From positions 1,054,001-1,118,000 of the forward strand of contig NC_016459.1 of the NCBI RefSeq assembly GCF_000226115.1: 64,000 bases of DNA, given 5' to 3'. Made by a program: the position numbers and the translations under genes. The notes under the pieces were generated by a model, which saw only the letters and a list, made by a program, of their open reading frames with translations, did no database searches and was not told where the DNA came from. This document shows, one piece after another, positions 9,972-19,300 of the stretch. Numbering within the stretch: the stretch's first letter is position 1; each line of letters begins with the position of its first letter. Source of the DNA: Thermothielavioides terrestris NRRL 8126 (taxonomy: Eukaryota > Ascomycota > Sordariomycetes > Sordariales > Chaetomiaceae).

Positions 9972-11939
9972 TTACTTCTCATTTATGGTAACGCAGATCC
10001 TGACTTCCGGCCTGCATGTCTCAAACTACAGCAGTCAAAAGAACAACCGTCAGTCGCCAGCACCGCAAAGTGTTAGGATTGGACTGGACGGGGGGCAAAC
10101 TCGGTCTTACGCAGTTCGCACAGTACCACGCCACCCTCGCTTCGCCGGTCTTGACCATGGTGCCTTCCTTCAGGCAGCGCTCGGGGAACGCGCAAGGGGG
10201 TGCCTCCTCCCAGGTGCATTTGCACTTGTACGGCCGACCCCGCCGGGGGTTCGTGGTGATCTCGTCGCATCCGGCCTCCTGTAGGCAGGGGAACAGAAAA
10301 GTGTGTGAGCGTCAGTCAAATTCCCAGTGTAAAAAAACACGAGGGCTGGCCAAAGGTCGGTTACCTTGCATCTGTTGCACCAGCGACGCAAATGGTCGAC
10401 AGTCCGCCCCTCGCACTCCGCGGGATTCTTCAGCTTGCAGCCGAGGCGTTTGGGCGCCCTTCTCGCGGAGCAGGACCGGCAGATGCAGAGATACGAGCGC
10501 ATCGGGCGATGACACCGGGCAGCCTGCCGTGGGCAGTATTAGTTTTCAACTTCCGCTCGGAGAAAAGTAAGAGATGGTCTTGGTGCAAAGACGAAGAAGG
10601 GGGGAAAGCTTACAATGCACTCGTCACAGCGCCTTCGGAATGCTTGGATAGGATGCTCCGGGTTGCTCACTCGCCCGGTACACTTGAGCGATCGGCAGGG
10701 CGGCGGTCGGTATCCCTTTTCGGGTGGGTCGCGGCAGATGCAGACCGTAAAGGGTTTGTGCTCGGCAGGAGGACTCGCGCGGCTGGATGCGTCAGGGCCT
10801 GCTGCAGCTGGCACGGCCTCTTCCGCCGGTTGAGACGAGTCAGGTGGCTGAGGCTGCAACGAGGGAGTCGTGGTACTGGTTTCGGCCGGCCGTGTTGGAA
10901 GAACCAGAATCATGCCCTCGTCGGATAAAGAAGAGGCAGGTTTGGATTCAGCCCCGGCGTTGCCCGAGGCCAAAGGAGAGCCATCATTGCTGGTGTCCAC
11001 AATCGGCGGAGTGCCAGTGCCTTCAGCGTCTCCAAACACGCGCTCGTCTGACGCCTCGCCTCCGTCGCGCGCCGCTGTGGGCAGATCCACTAAACTCCCC
11101 GAGTTTGATGGGGAGTCAGCATTTCCGACGTTCGCGATGGGCGGGGTGTCGGGATTCCCCGTGTCCCCAGACGCCTCTTGAGGCGGCGCGAAGTGCCATT
11201 CTTCCTCATAACCTCCGGCGAAGTCACCCCAGGCACTACCGGCCTCCTCGGCCGGACCGGTGTCCCGAGCAAGCGCAGTCCCTCCATTACCGGCCCAGTC
11301 TTTGGCCTCCTTAGCGCCGCTGCTGTTTCCAGCGTCCTCGGTCAGCGAGAGACCCTGAAGCTCAATGGGCCCTGGATCCGCATCGCCTGCGGCAGCCCCA
11401 ATGTTGCCCACATTTTCCCAGAGCGCGCTGTCCCCGAGACCGCTATCATCAGTGTAGAAGCCGAGCGCGCCGATGTCGACGCCTATTGCCTCCCCAGTCC
11501 CCGTTCCATTCCTTCCCGGGTGGAGAAGCTCGTCAAGCGCCTCGTCGTGTGCGGACTGGTACGGCCTGCAGGCTTGGTTCTGCATTGGACAACAGCGTCA
11601 ATGGTTGTATCTTTGATAGCAGCGCGCAGCGAAACCTAACGGACGGAGTGGCAGGGGGTAGGGATGGAGGCAAAGAAATGGGAGTCTGACGCAGGCAAGG
11701 CAGGAGCGCATCCCTGGCTCTGCTATCATCTGACCGCAACCTGCGGGCCCGAGCTGGCAGAGTGGCTCCCTGCCGGGCTCGCGGCAGCGGCAGGGTAGTC
11801 CCGTGCTGTTGTCGGCATTGTTGATGCTGTCGGCCGGGATCTGTTTTCCACGAACCGATCCGGGGACCAGGCTCGCGCCGGCCACAGGAGGCGAACAATT
11901 GGGCTTGGCGGCGGTCGTAGGCTGGTGGTTAAGTTTCAT
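9972..11939 (-). CDS. Protein with four six-cysteine modules, unknown family
   Basis: Proposed five exons on the minus strand: 11939-11691, 11579-10614, 10523-10365, 10278-10111 and 10025-9972. All junctions are in phase 0 and together code for 531 residues. Exons 1-4 each end with a module CxC-x(7-14)-C-x(4-7)-C-x(11-17)-C-x2-C, and the intron starts zero or one residue after the last cysteine. Between modules one and two lies about 300 residues of acidic, Gly/Ser/Pro-rich low-complexity sequence. No signal peptide or membrane segment is seen. Donors are GTCAGA, GTAAGC, GTAACC and GTAAGA. The first and last introns are the least certain: the gene could instead start at 11585 (MQNQACRPYQ) or read through to a stop at 10021. 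I know no family with this module. The cysteines could bind metal or form disulfides. Two neighbours, at 12905 and 14939, share the module. Confidence 0.6.
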
Positions 11940-12904
11940 CTCTATAAGAAATGCTTGCAATTATGTCGTGCGCGGTTTGCTGTACTGTGTCGGGCTGTCT
12001 GGCGGACTCTGCAGATCCCGATGCGCTGACGCTGCCCGGTTTGGTCTCTGACGAGAAGAACGAACCCGGTCGCTCCTCCCAACCGTGAGCGTAGTAGGTC
12101 AAGCAAGAGCACGAGCGAGTCACTAAATCCAAGAGACTTCGTTTGTACCGAAAACGTCCCGCTTCACAAGGCTACGCGATAGGCCTGTAGGTAACCCAAA
12201 CATTCAATATTTGATTTGCAGAATCGGGAGGGTTAACAGAATATAACTGCTACTTCTCAAGTGCTCGCTATCCCGAGGCGCCTTGCATGTGAATAAGCAT
12301 CAAACCCGAGATCACTGAGTTTCCTGTCTGCCAAAAGGGGATTGTGTTGACATCATCACCTCACATGCGTGGTGACTCCCTACCCTCATTGTACAACCCA
12401 GGTCACCAGGGCATCCAGAGACCGCGTAAGCAAACTTCCTGTTACTCTTTCTATACAACAAGAAGCTATTCGCTCACATTGCACATTGAATGCTAGTTAC
12501 CAACAGGTCTCGTTTGCAGCTTGTACGAAGATCTTGTCCAGCCTACCTTAGAGGTAGGTAGTTGGTTGATTTGAAGAACAAAGGGGCACTCGAAAGGTGG
12601 GATTATTCGACTGCTAGTCAATGGTTCCCTTTCCAACCGACCTCCACAAATTCCCAGTCTCACGCATTGCCAGTTCCTGGCAGTAACACGTCAGAAATCA
12701 CATGGCATGCATCATACAGGTAGTATGGTGCAACCTAATGCCGCCAGTTCACATGCACTAATAAAGCCCCTTGCCCCCCTAAGTATCACCCTTCCTCAAG
12801 CGCTTCACGCATCGACTACGACAAAGTGAAGTTGCCTGCCCACCGATCCTGGCTTACTTGATTAAGCTTGAGACGCGCCGTCTGAGTGTGCGTACGTCTT
12901 AGAT
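11940..12904. other. Divergent intergenic region between cysteine-module genes
   Basis: Upstream regions of the minus-strand module gene and the plus-strand gene at 12905. No coding frame is supported. CT-rich and CAAG-containing stretches occur near 12780-12900, as in fungal promoters. Confidence 0.5.
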
Positions 12905-13171
12905 ATGTCGTCACAGAAACCCTGCGGCACCTCTACTGAACCGCCCACTACCGACCGAAAGACAGCGCCTACCGGACCTATATGTACAGGGCCAGATGCC
13001 AGACCGCATTGTTATTGCTCCTGCCAGAACCTACCCTACTGCAAGGCCCCAGAACTCTGCAAGCGCCGCACCTCTTGTTGGTCTGAGATGCTCTGTACAA
13101 TGTGCCATGTACGCTCGCCCTTCACTTCTGAGGCCACCTCCAAGACAAGTGCTCTTCTGCGTGGTTCATGA
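12905..13171 (+). CDS. Short protein with one six-cysteine module, unknown family
   Basis: An ATG frame of 88 residues. Residues 38-67 form the module C-x-C-x5-C-x5-C-x11-C-x2-C (HCYCSCQNLPYC, KAPELC, CTMC), with extra cysteines at 36 and 58. The spacing matches the modules of the genes at 9972-11939 and 14939-15499. One residue after the last cysteine is an in-phase GT (13109, GTACGC), the same place where introns begin in the larger gene. Splicing to CACAG at 13250 would end the protein three codons later (TRA, stop). The N-terminus is Thr/Pro-rich, with no signal peptide. It could be a complete small gene or the remnant of a longer one. It is called coding because of the shared module. Confidence 0.55.
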   Translation: MSSQKPCGTSTEPPTTDRKTAPTGPICTGPDARPHCYCSCQNLPYCKAPELCKRRTSCWSEMLCTMCHVRSPFTSEATSKTSALLRGS

Positions 13172-14938
13172 AGCCTGACACTGTCACCGTGATGTGTATA
13201 CTTCGCGTTTTCTAAGGGAGCCCAATGCGGTTCATGGACAACATTCACAGACGCGAGCCTGAAGTTGCCGCGCATCCGGCCTTCGTCCCGCAGCTCGACT
13301 CCCTCTAGCGACGTCGGCCGTCGCCTCCCTGAATTGTCCACGATCTGGAGCCCCGAGCCATCCCAATCGCCCAAATGAGCCATCTGGCCCCGTCACATCG
13401 CGGCGGGGTTAGCATTTCGGCACTGTAAGCGCCGTGGAAGGGTTGGCGTCGCGGCGAGGGCAATATCATCACCACACGCCTTGTCCGTGTTTTCTCGTAG
13501 GTCGCCATGAACTGTTGCACATCATAGGCTTGCTACTCCCTTCTTGCACGCGTAGAATGGACCGGACAGTAACGCATTTGCTTTTTCCGGGGGTCTTGGC
13601 TGCTTACAGCACCGGTTGGGTCACGCTTCAATTAATTGGGCAACGGGTTTAGCCCGTGAGGCACAAGCAGTCAAGCTTGAAAAGGGGCAATCATATGAAA
13701 GGTGACCCGAACTCTATTTTCACGACGTTGACAGCGACTATGATGCCCTGGGACCCAGGGGCGATAAGTTGGCCCGGTTAGATGGGAACTTTTTGGGAGA
13801 AAGGGGAGGAGGGGGGGGCGGGGGCGGTCTGTCTGCCTGTCACTGCCACCGTGTTTGGTCGAGCCCGGTGTTTTATGGTGTGCTGTTGGTTCAGTTTATG
13901 CTGAAATGGTCACGGGTGTGGCTGATGAGTTTTGGTAACCCTACTCAGGGGGCCAGGTGTCCCTCCTAGCTGGGTTGTGCTACATAGAAGCGGAACGCAT
14001 GGAACCTTTGAGGACAATGCAGGGGGTTCGCTTACAAGCGCTAGCGGCTCAGTCAACGCGGCGATCGGAAACTGCACCTTATGTATGCGTATTTGTGGCG
14101 GGTGGAGCGGACCGAGATGACCGGACTGGTACCGCCAGCGGCGAGGAAGGAGTGGCAGCGGAATATGTGTAAGGGTTCTTCTGGCCATCAAGGTTGAGGA
14201 CGGACGGCTCCAAGCGTTGGCGGTAAGTGGCCGGCTGGTAAACTAACCATGTAGTCAGTCCTCTGCTCCTCATGAGCAAAATCCTAGACGGATGTCAAAT
14301 CCACTAGTTTCAGACCGCGTTGCTTTACGGGGCCTTTCGTCTTGCCAACGAGACTAGTGACGGCTCTTCGGGTGTGTGCGACAAAGCACGGAAAGCATTG
14401 TGTTGGCGTCGGCCTGGCTGCCTTGGTTTTTGTATTTCGCTTCTTCATGAAGGGCTTTGTATGCTATTATTGTGCCCATTGGTTCCCTGTGAAAGGCCCA
14501 TACAAGTAGGCGCAGACTAAATAGTAAACCGGCAATCTGGCACCACCTATCAGCTGACTTCGGGAAAGGAAAAGTGCCCCTTGGCCATTGGGGGCTATAA
14601 GACCTCGGGGCTCATTCCATCTTGTTCCCTCTCGGAGTCATGTAGACCCAGGAAAGTACCTCGTGGTCAGTGACTTGTCATAGGTGTTGCACTTCGTGTA
14701 TTGGATGTTGCGTGGCCTCGGCGAGCGGCGTTCATAAATGGCAGCCTTCCCACCCAGGAGTCTCCACGCTTGGAAGTAGAAGCACAACACGTCCTATCCG
14801 ACTTGACGTTGGAACCCCGGAAACAGAGTTTGATTCTCGCATCCGCACATACTCGTTTCTTACACAAAAGTGGACTCTTGCACACAAGGCCACCCTCTGT
14901 CAAGATCTCCTCTTCGACGGTCCTTTCCCAACACCGCA
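13172..14938. other. Intergenic region, no gene seen
   Basis: About 1.8 kb between two cysteine-module genes. Overlapping short frames on both strands have no motif. A G-rich run lies at 13805-13825. GGGGGCTATAAGACC near 14590, about 350 bp before the next ATG, is a TATA-like candidate. Confidence 0.5.
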
Positions 14939-15499
14939 ATGCCAAACGACCAGTGCTATTGCAAACGCCAATCCGGATGCAGGTTGCCATATACCTGCCG
15001 GGGCGAGATCACGACAGCCGGGAAAACCTACTGCGATAGCTGCGTGGGTTCATCCATTTTTGTTTCTATGGACCGGTTCTCACTCATGGCGGCGAGATAT
15101 GGACATGCTCCCACTGCTGACACCAGCTACCAGGATGGCTACTGCAACGGGACCACCGCCAGTACCAGCTACACAAGCACTAGTGTGAATGGCACTGGCG
15201 TGAATGACGCCTCCTCGGCGGCCAGCACGACTTCTGGCACGATTTCTGGCGCGACTTCCGGCACGACTTCCGGCACGACGATATCCTCGGACCCAGGCTG
15301 GCACTACGTGGAGGTGAACGACGGCGTCAGGAGGCGCCCCCGAGCGACTTACTTCCGAGTGATGTGGTGCCAATGTGTTTGGGGCAGTACCTTGTGCAAG
15401 GATCCGAGCGAGTGCGCTGGATATACAAACGACGTGAGTCGGTACTGCTATAACTGCCGTAACGTATGTCCACTCGATGCCCGAACCACTGGTGATTGA
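14939..15499 (+). CDS. Protein with two six-cysteine modules, unknown family
   Basis: An ATG frame of 186 residues. The frame is open from further upstream, but 14939 is the first ATG. Residues 6-35 form one module (DQCYCKRQSGC, RLPYTC, CDSC). A second lies near the C-terminus (MWCQCVWGSTLC, KDPSEC, CYNC). Between them is a Ser/Thr/Gly-rich linker with a repeated TTSGT motif. An in-phase GTGGGT directly after the first module pairs with CCAG at 15133 to give a possible 90-nt in-frame intron (15044-15133). A GTATGT two residues after the second module pairs with GCGCAG at 15510, which would end the protein at 15516. No signal peptide is seen. Function is unknown. The module layout ties it to the genes at 9972-11939 and 12905. 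Confidence 0.6.
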   Translation: MPNDQCYCKRQSGCRLPYTCRGEITTAGKTYCDSCVGSSIFVSMDRFSLMAARYGHAPTADTSYQDGYCNGTTASTSYTSTSVNGTGVNDASSAASTTSGTISGATSGTTSGTTISSDPGWHYVEVNDGVRRRPRATYFRVMWCQCVWGSTLCKDPSECAGYTNDVSRYCYNCRNVCPLDARTTGD

Positions 15500-15516
15500 A
15501 CGAAGCGCAGGGCTAA

Positions 15517-15618
15517 ATTTCCACAGATAAGTGGATGCGCAAGCAGGTTTGTTTCCAACGTCAATAGGTAGTCGGTAACGGAATCGCAGAAGGGCTTTGC
15601 AGGTTGGGCATTTTCTAT

Positions 15619-15671
<53 letters not shown>

Positions 15672-16312
15672 CTCGGCGAATCCTTCGTCGTTGCTTTCCT
15701 GTTTCCATTCGCTAGGTAGCTTGGCAGGTACTAGGCACTTAGTGATTGAGAGACGGCGAGTTGCCCATAAATCCGACAGTTTGCAGCAAGACTGGTCCCG
15801 AATACATACCGCATCCCCTCGTCCGTCTGTGCTACAGCCTCGCTGTCTCATTGACGTTCGGCACATGCCTTCATTGGAGGGCTGGACCGTGGCGCACATG
15901 GCAGCGTGGGTGTTGTAGCAACGCCTGTGGGGCTGCGCACGGGCCTCCGGGCTAGGAGCGACTGCTCCCTGGAGATTTTTGGGTCTCATGGGACGACTTG
16001 GCCCGCTCTGGACCGCCGCATCTTGCAGGAGCAAGCAACAACACAGCACCGGATCCAGGAGCAACAACCCAAACGCTCAAACTCGGCGACAGACACCAAC
16101 GGCAAATGTGGCTGCCATACACGTACCGGGCTTGAGAATGCGATGCAGCTCCGCATGCGATTTCACAATCCACATACGATTAACCTCCCCGACAACACTG
16201 ACGACTGCACGCCCCAACGAGGCGTCCAATCGTTGGTGTCCAGATTCAGTGCCTCGACTACCCAAAGCTGCGCTTTCCGAGCCCAATAGCGAGCGAGGTT
16301 CAACTCCCCAAA
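15517..16312. other. Intergenic region with T51 tract
   Basis: About 800 bases upstream of the Cnn_1N gene. It holds a run of 51 T (15621-15671) and a C-rich stretch before the start codon. Short frames here have no motif. Confidence 0.6.
15621..15671 (+). repeat. T51 homopolymer
   Basis: Fifty-one consecutive T, the longest homopolymer in the window. It lies upstream of the Cnn_1N gene and downstream of a cysteine-module gene. No associated element body was found. Confidence 0.9.
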
Positions 16313-19300
16313 ATGGACAACCTCCAAGAGGGCCACGAGCCCGTTTCCCGCCCGTCCACGGCTTGCAAAATTGACCCAGACGACGATGCCGCGTCCCCCA
16401 CAAAACAGCACGCCGACGAGAAGCGCCCTGCCACCGACGTCGCTGCCGTCAAGGCCGAAAACATCCCGCCGCTCCACCCTCCTGCCGCTGCGCTCGCTGC
16501 GCCCGAGAGCAGCTACCTCGAGAGCCCGAGCATGAACCTGAGACACTCGGACTCCCAGGCCGAGATCATTGTCCGCCAACACCTGCAAGACATCGAGTCG
16601 AGCTTCTCTGCTGCCCCCTCGCCCCTCCCAGCCTCCAACAACGGCCTCGACGACACCTTTCTCTTCGACTCACCCTCCAAGAAGCCAGCGCCGCCGCGGT
16701 TCGCCCCGAACGCAGACGACTCCTCTGCCGTTGACCAGTCACAAGTGCTGCCAACCCTGAGCCGCTCCACGACCAGCACGCCGCATAATGCCCGAGAGTC
16801 GAGTCCTCAGCTGCCTGGTCAAGATAACTCCACAGACGACGTCGGCAACGGCACGGCGTCACTAGAGACATTTTCCTCCTCGCCAACAGCCGCGGCAACA
16901 GTGAGGTCGATTTCTCAAGCCCTATCACAGGCAGCGTCAGTTCGGAGTGAGCCTAGTCGCGAGCGTGCGGACTCCCCCGTCGAGCAGCATGCCCCAGACC
17001 AACCAGTCGACGATTCTCTATTGCACCCCGATTCTAGTGCCTCCCTTTCGACGGCGAGCCGGGACGAAAGCCGAGAGCGAGCGGCTGCTGACGCAGGGCA
17101 CACCCCTGGACAGGCCCTCAAGGCCGCCAAGCGGCCACGATTCCTGCGCAGTCGGATAGGCAGCCAGCGTTCCTCCGTCTCGTCCCTACATACGGACCCG
17201 GATAGCGACGTCACCGTGGGTATGGGCGCCGACTATGCGCTCCAATCGGGCGGCGCCGTGCCGTCCTCAGGAATGCCGCGGTCTTTCAACAACCCCCTGT
17301 CTCGCTCCATAAGCATGGGAAGCATGGCTAGTGGCATTGAAGATCTCCACGACTCATCCGGTCCCGTCTTCCGCCAGCTTGAGACCCTGGACGAGGTTGA
17401 CGGCAGCATATCGCCCCAGTCTGACTCGCGCCGCGGGCCGGACCGCGCGATACTTCAAACTCCAAAGCCAACCAAAGCTGCGGCGCTTGCCGCCCCGACT
17501 GATACGGTTATTGCCCGTCACGTCAGGGATGTGCAAGTCCCAGAATCGCTGGCGAAGGAGTACAAGAACAGAGGGGGGCTGGTAACCCCGGCGCGGCCCG
17601 GTACTTCCGATGCTGGCGGCTTTGGAACCTCCACTGCGAGCCGGCACGGCCGAAGCCTGACACTCAAGGAGCAGAGCAGCACCATCGAGCGCCTCAGCAA
17701 GGAGAACTTTGACCTGAAGCTCAAGGTCATGTTTTTGAGCGACCGCCTCGACAAGCTCTCTGAAGAAGGCATTAAGGAGATGATCTCGGAGAATGTCGAG
17801 CTCAAAACAGGCCTGGCCGTGCTGCAGCGTGATAACAAAGTCCTGCGCCGGCGAGTCAAGGAGCTCGAAAAGCAGCTCAAGGACGAGGAGGAGCGCCCGG
17901 GGACGGCGAGGAGCGGCCAGTCGGACGACGAGCAGAGCGCCGCCTACGACCAGGAGGCGCAAGAAAGAGAGGAGGAGCTGATCTACCTCCGGGAACAGGT
18001 GGAGGAGTACGTCACCGAGATTGAGCGGCTCAGGAAAGAAAACCTGAACAAGGAGGCCGAGAAGCGCCGCATGGCCGAGGTCGTGCGGACGCTTGGGGAA
18101 AAGACGGGCGAACGGTTGGGCGAGGATTTCGAGCGGCAGGAAGAAGCCGACGTCTGGAAGGACCTGCTCGAGCAGGAGACCGCTAGGAGGGAGCAGAGCG
18201 ACGAAGACAACCGCCGCCTGCGGGACGAGATCTTCCGTTTGAAGCAGGAACTCGCAGCACATTCAGCCGTCGGGCCGATGCATCACACGACAAACATCTA
18301 CAACATCACCAAGAAACCACGCGATCGGCCGTCATCTCCCGGTCGGTCAGGAACGTCCGTCTTGGGAGACGCCGACGGCCACGCAACACTCAGCGTCAGC
18401 AGCACGCTGGTCGAGGAGCTGCGGCGAGAGAGCGAGCAGCTGCGCCACGAAAACGCCGAGCTCCGGCGCGAAGTCGGAGCCCAGACCTCGATGCTGACCT
18501 CGCGGAACCGGGAGAAGGAGCGGCTCTACCAGGAGATCGAGGACCTCAAGATGGCACAGCGCCGCGGTGCTCCCGCGCCCTCTACCATCGACAGCCTCCT
18601 GGAGCGGTCGGCCTCTCGCGCGGGCGTGCACGAGCGGTCGCAATCGAGGGCCAGCGGCGGCACGCGGGGGACGAACACTGCCGTCGACGACGCCGACCTG
18701 GAGGAACTCGAGAACAAGTTGGCCGAGCTGCGCGATAAGAACAACGACCTCAAGCTGCAGAACCAGGACCTCCAGCGCGAGCTGAACGCCTGCATGGCGG
18801 ATTTCGAGGCGGCTATCGAGGCCAAGAGGCAGGCCGAGGAGCTGGTGGCCGCGCTGCAAGACGATCTCGAGACGGCCATGAGCGACCTGATGGCGCTGCA
18901 GGCCGAGCGGGACGAGGCCCTGCAGGAGCATGCCAACCTCGAGAACGAATTCGAGGCGCTACGGAAGGAAGCGCAGGAGGAGATCGACGCGCTCGAGGGT
19001 GAGGCGGACCAGCGCACCGCCGAAATCGAGCGGTTGCAGCTCGACCTGAACGACCGCACCGAGAACTTCGACGCCCTGCAAGGCGAGATGCGCAAGATGA
19101 GCGAGGCGCTCGTCCGGCTGGAGGACGAGCAGGAGGCCAAGCTGCGCAGGATAAAGCAGCTCGAGCAGGAACTCAGCGACGCGAACAAGGAGCTCGAGGA
19201 CCTGGAGGCGAAGCTGCTCGAGGCAAACGACAAGGCCAACCGTTTGTCGGTGCAGCAGGAGTCGAGCCAGGGCGAGATCGCCTTCCTCCGGGAGGAGCAG

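Noticed and set aside
14667..14990. Cysteine-rich minus-strand frame
   Set aside because: It overlaps the start of the plus-strand module gene and its cysteines do not follow the CxC...CxxC spacing.
14670..15188. Plus-strand frame beginning with clustered cysteines (CHRCCTSC)
   Set aside because: It begins at GTG, not ATG, and runs out of frame through the module gene at 14939.
15615..16067. Minus-strand frame with several cysteines and a poly-Lys end
   Set aside because: The lysines come from the T51 tract and the cysteine spacing does not match the module.
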